A stretch of 50,887 bases of DNA from NCBI GenBank assembly GCA_017939025.1, contig JAGBAI010000126.1:1-50887 (forward strand). The letters are read 5' to 3'. Shown piece by piece: positions 24,289-31,562 of the stretch. The DNA is from Oscillospiraceae bacterium. GTDB taxonomy: Bacteria; Bacillota_A; Clostridia; Oscillospirales; Oscillospiraceae. The notes beneath the pieces were generated by a model, which had not been told where the DNA came from, made no database searches, and saw only the letters and a list, made by a program, of their open reading frames with translations. Made by a program: the position numbers and the translations under genes. The stretch's first letter is position 1, and each line of letters opens with the position of its first letter.

Positions 24289-25291
24289 TCGTTCCTTTCT
24301 GCTTGGGGAATGCCCGCTTCAGAACAGTGGGCAGATCATTGACAAAGATGTTCAGACCGTATGTCCGGTCAACTCCCTGATCGGTATTCAGCTGACCGTA
24401 TTCATCGAAGCCAACCCAATGGGGAGTTTCAGAGATCACGCTGTCTACCAATAGCATATCTCCATACATTTCCCAGGGAATGGTTTTGAATTCCTGCTCC
24501 AGACGGGCTCTGGTGATCCAGCGATAGACCCGATCCCGCAGTGCTTTCTGGCAGGGAAACTGGGGCTTCAATACAGAGAAAGCAGGATGGAGCTGCTCCA
24601 TTTCGTGCATCAGCTCACCGCTCTCAATACTGCCCAGGTCTTTCTCACTGTAGGTATAGTAAAGTCCATAGAGGATCCCGGTAACCCTGAGCATATCGCA
24701 GGCCACATCCGCATCCTTATCAAAGGGAAGCATGATGGCAATATTTCGGATTTCATCGGCACAATCCAGAACACTCCAGCTGATTTCATTACAGCCGCAG
24801 AAAATCACAAACGCGCTGTCCGGATGCTTTTGTGCCAGTGTCAGGCAATCATAAATACCGTGATTGGAAAACAGATGCCAAGTATGGATTCCTAATTTCT
24901 CACCCTGGTCAATGGCCTGATGGTGCTGCTCGAACAGTTTTCCCTCGTTGATGGACAGAGAAACAGTCCATGGGATGCTGTGCTGCGTCATACTGCGAAT
25001 CTTTTTGGATCCTTCGTAAAGGCCGTTATATCCTACATTCATACCAAAGGTCAGCAAGGTTTCTTCGTTTACCTGAGTGAAGGTATCCTTGACCAGTGCG
25101 TAATAGGCACTGCTTTCGTTGGTAAGCAGACTTTGTGCGCCGGAATAGAATTCCTGCTGAAAACGGCTGTCAGCAAATTTCAGAGCGATGTCCACCAGAT
25201 TTCGGACTGTCCGATCCGGATCCGCTTTCAAATCGTGAATTGCTTTCTTAACAATGGTGTTTACCATGACCCGATTGACACTGTTTTCCAT
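24281..25291 (-). CDS. Radical-SAM-like protein lacking the cluster-binding cysteines
   Basis: 336 aa. By eye it is a paralogue of the divergent radical SAM enzyme at 25505. Shared landmarks in order: the N-terminal helical region (VKKAIHDLKADPDRTVRNLV versus VNQALKYIEGDPNENLPKLM), the motif IPW, then AIDQGEKLGIHTWHLF versus SIIRQGKELGTYMYIY, then HPDSAFVIFCGCNEI versus HPDCMFLAFTNGTLI, and DEYGQLN versus NAKGDVE. Between IPW and QGEKLG it is about 18 residues shorter, and the CX3CX2C loop is absent, so it cannot bind the SAM-cleaving 4Fe-4S cluster. It is intact, with AGGAGG 8 nt before the start and its own promoter, so it is probably a structural or regulatory partner rather than a decaying gene. 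It heads an operon with patatin. Confidence 0.7.
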   Translation of the reverse strand: MENSVNRVMVNTIVKKAIHDLKADPDRTVRNLVDIALKFADSRFQQEFYSGAQSLLTNESSAYYALVKDTFTQVNEETLLTFGMNVGYNGLYEGSKKIRSMTQHSIPWTVSLSINEGKLFEQHHQAIDQGEKLGIHTWHLFSNHGIYDCLTLAQKHPDSAFVIFCGCNEISWSVLDCADEIRNIAIMLPFDKDADVACDMLRVTGILYGLYYTYSEKDLGSIESGELMHEMEQLHPAFSVLKPQFPCQKALRDRVYRWITRARLEQEFKTIPWEMYGDMLLVDSVISETPHWVGFDEYGQLNTDQGVDRTYGLNIFVNDLPTVLKRAFPKQKGTND

Positions 25292-25325
25292 TGCATCATC
25301 CTCCTGCCGTTTAGCATTTGGATTC

Positions 25326-25354
25326 AGTATAAGGAAATCTTTCCTATCTCTCAA
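25326..25354 (-). promoter_or_regulatory. Promoter of the pseudo-radical-SAM/patatin operon
   Basis: Minus strand: TTGAGA (25354-25349), 17-nt spacer, TATACT (25331-25326). The shared box copy 2 ends one base upstream of the -35. Confidence 0.75.
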
Positions 25355-25355
25355 C

Positions 25356-25380
25356 GGACAAAAAGTTGGGAGTGTCCCAA
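25356..25380 (-). promoter_or_regulatory. Shared regulatory box, copy 2
   Basis: Minus strand TTGGGACACT-N10-TGTCC, with a single base between TGTCC and the -35 hexamer. Confidence 0.75.
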
Positions 25381-25410
25381 AAGGTAACCGGTTTGCGGGA
25401 TTGTCGAAAT

Positions 25411-25436
25411 TTGGGACACTGGTGATGTGTTTGTCC
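25411..25436 (+). promoter_or_regulatory. Shared regulatory box, copy 3
   Basis: TTGGGACACT-N11-TGTCC, one base before the -35 of the radical SAM promoter. It is followed by AATGACAAA, so TTTGTC-CAAT-GACAAA (25430-25445) forms a further dyad across the -35. Confidence 0.75.
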
Positions 25437-25437
25437 A

Positions 25438-25466
25438 ATGACAAAGGGAAGTTACTGTCTTATATT
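25438..25466 (+). promoter_or_regulatory. Promoter of the radical SAM-DegV-MetK operon
   Basis: ATGACA (25438-25443), 17-nt spacer, TATATT (25461-25466), directly downstream of box copy 3. Confidence 0.7.
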
Positions 25467-25504
25467 GGGCTCAAATCGGTCTTGAGACCAAAAGAAAGGC
25501 GGAA

Positions 25505-26866
25505 ATGAAAATGAGCTCCCTGAAAGAAACCATGCAGACCTTCGCTGTAAATCAGGCACTGAAGTATATTGAAGGTGATCCCAACGAGAATCTGCCCAAG
25601 TTGATGGACTTGGTGGACAAGTTCTCTCCCGACGGCTGGTACGAATCCCAGCGCACTGCAATTCGCCATGCCATTGAGGATAAGAACAACTGGTATCAGC
25701 TGGTTATGCGCTTGTACGAACTGGATCCCGGTGTTCGCAAGGCATTCTTCCAGAATTTCCTGTTCAATGCCAGCTTTAAGGGCAGCGCGACCCAGCAGGA
25801 AAACCGAGAGAAGTATGGCTGCAACATTCCCTGGGCCATTCTGCTGGATCCTACCTCTGCCTGCAACCTGCACTGCACCGGCTGCTGGGCGGCAGAATAC
25901 GGCAACCGCCTGAATCTTTCCCTGGAGACCATCGATTCCATCATCCGCCAGGGAAAGGAACTGGGTACCTATATGTACATCTACACCGGCGGCGAGCCCA
26001 CCGTCCGGAAGGCAGACCTCTTTAAGATCTGCGAAATGCACCCCGACTGTATGTTCCTGGCTTTCACCAATGGCACTTTGATCGATGAGGATTTCTGCCA
26101 GGAAATGCTGCGGGTGAAGAACTTTGTGCCCGCCATCTCTCTGGAGGGTTTCGAGGATGCCAACGATTCCCGCCGTGGCAAGGGAATTTATGATAAGGTT
26201 GCAAACGCCATGCGGCTGCTGAAGGAGCATGGCCTGGCTTTCGGTATCTCCACCTGCTATACCTCTGTCAACTACAAGGATATCACCAGCGAGGAATTCT
26301 TCGATTACATGATCGATTCTGGCGCTCTGTTTGCCTGGTTCTTCCACTATATGCCCGTTGGCAACGGTGCAGCCACCCAGCTGCTGCCGACTCCTGAGCA
26401 GCGTACCCATATTTACAATAAGATCCGGGAATACCGTTCCACCAAAGCGCTGTTTACCATCGATTTCCAGAACGATGCAGAGTATGTGGGTGGCTGCATC
26501 GCCGGTGGCCGGAATTACCTGCATATTAACGCCAAGGGTGATGTGGAGCCCTGTGTGTTTATCCATTACTCCAACTGCAATATCCACGATACCAGTCTGT
26601 TGGATGCGCTGAGAAGCCCCCTGTTCATGGCTTACCATGACAACCAGCCCTTCAACGACAATATGCTCCGTCCCTGTCCCATGCTGGAAAATCCTGAAGC
26701 TTTGCGTTCTATGGTCAAGGCTACCGGTGCGGTAAATACCGACTACCAGAGCCCCGAATCCGTTGACCACCTGTGTGATAAAACCACTCCTTATGCCGAA
26801 AACTGGAAGGGTACAGCAGACAAGCTCTGGAGCACCACCTGCGCCCAGTGCGGAAAGTGCAAATAA
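25505..26866 (+). CDS. Radical SAM enzyme with C-terminal auxiliary-cluster region
   Basis: 453 aa. An N-terminal helical domain of about 105 residues precedes the radical SAM barrel: IPWAILLDPTSACNLHCTGC gives CX3CX2C at C120, C124 and C127, then the SAM-binding YTGGEPTV. A SPASM-like C-terminal part has many cysteines (GGCIAGG, VEPCVF, SNCN and the terminal CAQCGKCK). The neighbours (fatty-acid-binding DegV, lipid genes, PlsA-like activase) suggest a lipid substrate; bacterial radical SAM enzymes that join acyl tails into membrane-spanning lipids are a possible family match. Peptide maturation cannot be excluded, but no precursor peptide is seen. It is followed 4 nt later by degV and then metK. 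Confidence 0.85.
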   Translation: MKMSSLKETMQTFAVNQALKYIEGDPNENLPKLMDLVDKFSPDGWYESQRTAIRHAIEDKNNWYQLVMRLYELDPGVRKAFFQNFLFNASFKGSATQQENREKYGCNIPWAILLDPTSACNLHCTGCWAAEYGNRLNLSLETIDSIIRQGKELGTYMYIYTGGEPTVRKADLFKICEMHPDCMFLAFTNGTLIDEDFCQEMLRVKNFVPAISLEGFEDANDSRRGKGIYDKVANAMRLLKEHGLAFGISTCYTSVNYKDITSEEFFDYMIDSGALFAWFFHYMPVGNGAATQLLPTPEQRTHIYNKIREYRSTKALFTIDFQNDAEYVGGCIAGGRNYLHINAKGDVEPCVFIHYSNCNIHDTSLLDALRSPLFMAYHDNQPFNDNMLRPCPMLENPEALRSMVKATGAVNTDYQSPESVDHLCDKTTPYAENWKGTADKLWSTTCAQCGKCK

Positions 26867-26870
26867 TAGA

Positions 26871-27740
26871 ATGGCTTTTCAGATTTTTGCAGATGCCACT
26901 GCTGATTTGACAGGCAGCTTTGCGGAAGAATTATCCGCCGTTAAGGTAATTCCCATGCAGGTGGAGATCTGCGGCAGAAATTATACCTATGGTCCCGGTG
27001 GAGACTTGGACATCTCTGAATTCTATAAAATGCAGAGGGAGGGCAATTTTGCATCCACCTCTCAAATCAATCCCGCGACCTATGCAGATTATTTTCGTCA
27101 TGTGTTGCTGGAGGGGAAGGATGTGCTGTATTTATCCTTTTCTTCCGGAATGTCTGCGACCTTTCAGTCAGCCCAAATTGCTGCTCAGGAATTGCAGGAG
27201 CAATTCCCGGAGCGAAAAGTGATTTGCGTGGATACCCTTGGTGCAACCTTAAGCGAGATGCTGCTGCTTCGGGAAGCTATTGACATGCAAAGAAAAGGCG
27301 CAGATATAGAAACGGTTGCGGCATGGATCGAAGAGAACAGGCTGAAGGTATGTGTATGGTTTGTGGTGGATACCTTTGACCATCTGCATCACGGTGGCAG
27401 AGTATCTGCCGCAACAGCTGCTGTAGGTACCATGCTGAATATCAAACCCATGCTGCATATTGACGCCAATGGCAAGCTGGAAAACACATCCAAGCCCCGG
27501 GGTAGAAAAAGGGCTATGTTGACTCTGCTTTCCAAAATGGAACAGGGCTGGAACTCAGACTTTTCCAAAACCGTGACCATCGTTCATGCTGACGATTCTC
27601 AAGGAGCGGAGGAACTGAAAAGACTGGTTGCCCAAAAGTTTCCGAAAGCAGAAATTGAGATAGGGGATCTCGGCCCGGTGATCGGTGCTCATACCGGTCC
27701 TGGATTGCTGGCTCTGATCTACTGGGGAAATAATCGATAA
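26871..27740 (+). CDS. DegV-family fatty-acid-binding protein (first copy)
   Basis: 289 aa. DegV/FakB fold: the N-terminal IFADATADL, the ligand loop [10 protein letters not shown], the [11 protein letters not shown] motif and the C-terminal [11 protein letters not shown]. DegV proteins bind a fatty acid, and FakB types present it to FakA kinase; no fakA is in the window. The start at 26871, 4 nt after the radical SAM stop, indicates coupled translation; the ribosome site is weak. It may carry the acyl substrate or product of the radical SAM enzyme. Confidence 0.88.
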   Translation: MAFQIFADATADLTGSFAEELSAVKVIPMQVEICGRNYTYGPGGDLDISEFYKMQREGNFASTSQINPATYADYFRHVLLEGKDVLYLSFSSGMSATFQSAQIAAQELQEQFPERKVICVDTLGATLSEMLLLREAIDMQRKGADIETVAAWIEENRLKVCVWFVVDTFDHLHHGGRVSAATAAVGTMLNIKPMLHIDANGKLENTSKPRGRKRAMLTLLSKMEQGWNSDFSKTVTIVHADDSQGAEELKRLVAQKFPKAEIEIGDLGPVIGAHTGPGLLALIYWGNNR

Positions 27741-27751
27741 GGAATAAAAAT

Positions 27752-28909
27752 ATGAGTAAGAAATATTTATTTACATCAGAATCCATCACAGAAGGCCATC
27801 CGGATAAAGTATGTGACCAGATTTCTGACCGCGTTCTGGATGCCTTGTTAGAAGCAGATCCTATGAGTCGCTGCGCCTGCGAAGTCACAGCAGAACCCGG
27901 TGCGGTTCATATCATGGGTGAGATCACTGCTAATGCAGAGGTAAATTACGAAGAATGTGCCCGCCAGGTGATCCGCAGAATTGGCTATACCAAGGACGAG
28001 TATGGCTTTACAGATAAATGCCGGATTACCTGTTCTCTGCACAAACAGTCCGCAGATATTGCCATGGGTGTGGATAATGCCATGGACGACGAAAAAGCCC
28101 TTGGCGCAGGAGACCAGGGTATGATGTTTGGATATGCCTGCAATGAAACCCCAAGCTATATGCCCCTGGCGATCCAGCTGGCCAACGAACTGACACGGCG
28201 GCTGACCTATGTCCGCCGGGCAGGAATCCTGACCTATCTCCGGCCTGACGGAAAATCCCAGGTTACTGTAGAATATGTGGACGGCAAGCCCCACCGCATT
28301 GAAGCCGTCGTCATTTCTGCCCAGCATGATCCCAGCGTTCACATCGGCCAGCTCCGGGAGGATATTCTGGATCAGGTGATCCTGCCTGTGATCCCGGATG
28401 CCCTCTGGGATGCCAATACAAAGATTTACATCAATCCCACAGGCCGTTTCGTTCTGGGTGGACCTGCGGCTGACACTGGTCTGACAGGACGAAAGATCAT
28501 TGCTGATACTTACGGCGGTTATGCGCGGCACGGCGGCGGTGCCTTCTCCGGTAAGGATCCAACCAAGGTTGACCGCAGCGCAGCTTACATGGCCCGCTAC
28601 GTTGCCAAGCATATTGTTGCAGCCGGACTTGCTGACAAATGCGAGATCCAGCTGAGTTATGCCATCGGCGTTGCCCAGCCGGTGTCCATCATGGTGGACA
28701 CCTTCGGTACCGGCAAGGTACCTGAGGATGTGCTCCAGAGCTGGGTGCTGCTCCATATCGACCTTCGCCCCGGTGCTATTATCGAAACCCTGAAGCTTCG
28801 CCGACCCATCTACGAAAAGACTGCCTCCTACGGTCACTTTGGCCGGGAGGAATTCCCCTGGGAGAAGCTAAACGAGGAACTGATCAGCCAACTTCAGGCA
28901 TTGCGGTAA
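27752..28909 (+). CDS. metK: S-adenosylmethionine synthetase
   Basis: 385 aa, full length. Hallmarks: [19 protein letters not shown] (methionine/ATP site), the [12 protein letters not shown] loop, the [15 protein letters not shown]-loop region and [19 protein letters not shown]. It makes SAM from methionine and ATP. Its place as third gene of a radical SAM operon, 11 nt after degV, indicates local SAM supply for a SAM-consuming reaction. It has no sign of degeneration. Whether a second metK exists elsewhere cannot be seen from here. Confidence 0.95.
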   Translation: MSKKYLFTSESITEGHPDKVCDQISDRVLDALLEADPMSRCACEVTAEPGAVHIMGEITANAEVNYEECARQVIRRIGYTKDEYGFTDKCRITCSLHKQSADIAMGVDNAMDDEKALGAGDQGMMFGYACNETPSYMPLAIQLANELTRRLTYVRRAGILTYLRPDGKSQVTVEYVDGKPHRIEAVVISAQHDPSVHIGQLREDILDQVILPVIPDALWDANTKIYINPTGRFVLGGPAADTGLTGRKIIADTYGGYARHGGGAFSGKDPTKVDRSAAYMARYVAKHIVAAGLADKCEIQLSYAIGVAQPVSIMVDTFGTGKVPEDVLQSWVLLHIDLRPGAIIETLKLRRPIYEKTASYGHFGREEFPWEKLNEELISQLQALR

Positions 28910-28910
28910 T

Positions 28911-29057
28911 CAGCTTCTACGCAAAAGTTTGGACACTTACCTGATGCGCGCCTTCCCAAATCTGGAAGTCCATCCTTTTAAAGGAATGGGGCATGGTGAG
29001 ATCATGGCGCATCCGGAACAGTTGGCTTCCAAGTTAAAAGCATTTCTGAAAAAGTAA
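28911..29057 (+). pseudogene. C-terminal remnant of an alpha/beta hydrolase
   Basis: Directly after metK one frame reads SLDTYLMRAFPNLEVHPF, then KGMGHGE and EQLASKLKAFLKK before a stop at 29055-29057. This matches the end of alpha/beta hydrolases, where the His of GxGHGE is catalytic. No start, nucleophile elbow or ribosome site belongs to it, so the rest was deleted. It suggests that an esterase once followed metK in the operon. Confidence 0.6.
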
Positions 29058-29068
29058 AAACATACGAT

Positions 29069-29101
29069 AAGGCACCGGAGCATATTTTGCTACGGTGCCT
29101 T
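29069..29101 (+). terminator. Terminator of the radical SAM-DegV-MetK operon
   Basis: AAGGCACCG pairs with CGGTGCCTT, then TTCCTTT. It ends just before shared box copy 4. Confidence 0.75.
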
Positions 29102-29106
29102 TTCCT

Positions 29107-29131
29107 TTGGGACACTCGCCGACTTTTGTCC
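29107..29131 (+). promoter_or_regulatory. Shared regulatory box, copy 4
   Basis: TTGGGACACT-N10-TGTCC with one base between it and the -35 position of the second degV promoter. Confidence 0.75.
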
Positions 29132-29132
29132 G

Positions 29133-29161
29133 GCGACTTTTTTCTTTCCGGGCTGTATAAT
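29133..29161 (+). promoter_or_regulatory. Promoter of the second degV
   Basis: Perfect -10 TATAAT (29156-29161). The -35 position at 17-nt spacing is GCGACT, a poor match. A weak -35 directly next to the box fits activator dependence. Confidence 0.65.
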
Positions 29162-29191
29162 GGCTCCAAACGAAGGAAAGGAAATCTGTCC

Positions 29192-30061
29192 ATGACATAC
29201 CAGATTATTACAGATGCGACTGCAGACCTGAATGGCGAACTGCTTGCAGGCCTGCCGGAAGTGAAGATCATTCCCATGAATGTGCAGGTCAACGGAAGAG
29301 AATATCTCTTTGGCCCCGGCGGTAACATAGAATGTGATGAATTTTACGCATTTTTACGAAACGGACAGTTTGCTTCCACATCCCAGATCAATCCCGCAAC
29401 CTACCGGGAGTATTTTGAGGCAATCCTGAAGGAGGGCAGGGATGTGCTGTATCTGTGCTTTTCCTCCGGTATGTCCAAAACCATCCAGAGCGCAAATATG
29501 GCAATTGAAGAACTGAAAGAAGAATATCCTGACCGGACGATCCTGTGCCTGGATACCCTCTGCGCTGCCGTAGGTGAAGGCCTGTTCGTAATGGAAGCTG
29601 CAAGAAAGCAAGCTCAGGGCATGGACATTCACAGTCTTTACAGCTGGCTGGAAGCGCACCGACTGAATCTGTGCCACTGGGTTACGGTGGATACATTTGA
29701 CCATCTGAAGCACGGTGGCCGTGTCAGCGCTACCTCTGCTGCTATGGGTACGTTGCTTGGTATCAAGCCCCTGATCCATGTGGATGAAAACGGCAAGCTG
29801 ATGGCCATGGGCAAGCCCAGAGGCAAGAAAAAAGCGCTGGAAGCACTGCTTTCCAATATGGAAAAAGGCTGGATGCCGGAAATCTCCAGGCAGGTCATCA
29901 TCGGTCACGGTGACAGCCTGGAGGTAGCCAGGGAGCTTCGGGCCATGGTTGCAGCCCGGTTCCCGGATGCGGAAATCTATATCGCCCCCATCGGTCCCGT
30001 GATTGGTGCTCATGCAGGCCCCGGTGTTATGACCGTGTTCTTCTGGGGCAATAATCATTAA
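29192..30061 (+). CDS. DegV-family fatty-acid-binding protein (second copy)
   Basis: 289 aa, a close paralogue of the copy at 26871: [41 protein letters not shown]. The start at 29192 follows GAAGGAAAGG. It has its own boxed promoter, and a terminator follows at 30080. Two DegV proteins under the same control may bind different fatty acids or serve two steps. Confidence 0.88.
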   Translation: MTYQIITDATADLNGELLAGLPEVKIIPMNVQVNGREYLFGPGGNIECDEFYAFLRNGQFASTSQINPATYREYFEAILKEGRDVLYLCFSSGMSKTIQSANMAIEELKEEYPDRTILCLDTLCAAVGEGLFVMEAARKQAQGMDIHSLYSWLEAHRLNLCHWVTVDTFDHLKHGGRVSATSAAMGTLLGIKPLIHVDENGKLMAMGKPRGKKKALEALLSNMEKGWMPEISRQVIIGHGDSLEVARELRAMVAARFPDAEIYIAPIGPVIGAHAGPGVMTVFFWGNNH

Positions 30062-30079
30062 GTTACATCCTCCTCCATA

Positions 30080-30114
30080 AAAATGCCTGCAAGAATGAGC
30101 CATGCAGGCATTTT
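30080..30114 (+). terminator. Terminator after the second degV
   Basis: AAAATGCCTGCA (30080-30091) pairs with TGCAGGCATTTT (30103-30114). The next gene starts 25 nt later and I see no promoter between, so it may depend on read-through. Confidence 0.75.
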
Positions 30115-30138
30115 CTGTCGTTTCAGAAAGGTTTTCAA

Positions 30139-30912
30139 ATGGAAGAAAAGAAAACTTCATTGCTGTATAAAATCATTAAGGGCCTGGTATGGTTTTTCTA
30201 TCCCAAGCTGAAAGTGGTGGGCGCGGAGAACCTGCCGAAAGAGGGGGCTATCCTTGTAGGCAACCATACCCAGATGAATGGCCCCATCGCTGCGGAATTA
30301 TACTGTCCCGGAAAGCACTATACCTGGTGCGCCGGTCAGATGATGGAACTGAAAGAAGTGCCGAAGTATGCTTTTCAGGATTTCTGGTCCCAGAAACCGA
30401 AGTGGACACACCCCTGGTACAAACTGCTTTCCTATATGATCGCACCGCTGTCTGTCTGCGTTTTCAACAATGCCAATACCATCGGTGTCTACCACGATAC
30501 CCGCCTTATGGGAACCTTCAAGAATACCATCAAGCGGCTCCAGGAAGGAAACCATGTAGTGATCTTCCCGGAGCATGATGTGAAATACAATCACATTCTC
30601 TATGAATTTCAGGACCGGTTCATCGATGTGGCGAAGCTGCACTATAAGAAAACCGGGAAGCCGATTTCCTTCGTGCCGCTGTACATTGCACCGAAGCTGA
30701 AAACGATGTATTTTGGCAAGCCCATCCAATTCAATCCGGATGTTCCCGTTGCGGAAGAACGCAGAAGGATATGCGACTATCTGATGAAGGAAATCACAGA
30801 TATTGCGGTTTCGCTGCCGGAGCATACGGTGATCCCTTACCGCAATATCCCGAAGAAACTTTACCCCAGCAACATCCCCAAGGAGGAAACCCATGAAAGC
30901 CTCAGCAATTGA
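30139..30912 (+). CDS. PlsC-family acyltransferase homologue with altered catalytic motif
   Basis: 257 aa. Sequence such as KVVGAENLPKEGAILVGNHT, IGVYHDTRLMG and VVIFPEHD is PlsC-like. The usual HX4D dyad (H, then Asp five residues on) is NHTQMNG: H43 is present but the Asp position is Gly48, and the FPEGT block is FPEHD. Either another residue acts as base or the protein is not a normal acyltransferase. AGAAAGG lies before the ATG. Its 3' end overlaps the PAP2 gene by 20 nt, so the two are coupled. The context is phospholipid remodelling. Confidence 0.75.
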   Translation: MEEKKTSLLYKIIKGLVWFFYPKLKVVGAENLPKEGAILVGNHTQMNGPIAAELYCPGKHYTWCAGQMMELKEVPKYAFQDFWSQKPKWTHPWYKLLSYMIAPLSVCVFNNANTIGVYHDTRLMGTFKNTIKRLQEGNHVVIFPEHDVKYNHILYEFQDRFIDVAKLHYKKTGKPISFVPLYIAPKLKTMYFGKPIQFNPDVPVAEERRRICDYLMKEITDIAVSLPEHTVIPYRNIPKKLYPSNIPKEETHESLSN

Positions 30913-31546
30913 TTACCGAAAACTGCGCATAAATAATATAAATACACCGCAATACCGCCATCTGTTCCTGCTTCTGGGCTGGGTAGGCTATCTGTCAATG
31001 TATGTGTTGACCGAGAATCTGATCCCAGTGGAAAAATGTATTCCGGTGCATTGTGCGCTGGATGATCTGATCCCGTTTTGCGAATGGTTTATCATTCCAT
31101 ATGTGAGCTGGTATTTCCTGATCCTCGGTTCGTTGCTGTATTTCCTCCTGTACAGCGTAGACAGCTTCCGGAACATGCAGATATATATCATTATTACCCA
31201 AATCATTGCAATGGCGGTGTATATCCTATTTCCCAATCGGCAGGATCTGCGTCCGGAGGTGTTTCCAAGAGACAATATCCTGACCCAATTGATTGGATTC
31301 ATTTATTCCGTAGATACCAACACGGGAGTCTGTCCGTCCCTCCATGTGGGCTATAGTTTGGGAATTGCATCCACATGGATTCGGGAAAAGAGTGTTCCCA
31401 AGTGGGTTCGGATTGCCATTGCAGTCTGGTGCAGTGTGATCTGTATTTCCATTGCCTTTGTCAAGCAGCATTCCGTGGTGGATATTTTCGCGGCAATCCC
31501 TATGTGCCTGTTTGCAGAGTGGTTCGTGTTTTTCAGAAAGAAATGA
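30893..31546 (+). CDS. PAP2-family membrane phosphatase
   Basis: 217 aa, with about five to six TM helices. The PAP2 motifs are CPSLHVGYS (about residue 147) and KQHSVVDI (about 192), which carry the catalytic histidines; the first, KX6RP-type motif is not typical. It should remove phosphate from lipid phosphates such as phosphatidate or undecaprenyl diphosphate, at the membrane. GGAGG precedes its start inside the end of the acyltransferase gene. A PlsC-like plus PAP2 pair fits a phosphatidate/diacylglycerol step. Confidence 0.85.
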   Translation: MKASAIDYRKLRINNINTPQYRHLFLLLGWVGYLSMYVLTENLIPVEKCIPVHCALDDLIPFCEWFIIPYVSWYFLILGSLLYFLLYSVDSFRNMQIYIIITQIIAMAVYILFPNRQDLRPEVFPRDNILTQLIGFIYSVDTNTGVCPSLHVGYSLGIASTWIREKSVPKWVRIAIAVWCSVICISIAFVKQHSVVDIFAAIPMCLFAEWFVFFRKK

Positions 31547-31562
31547 AAGAGAGAAAGAGAAT

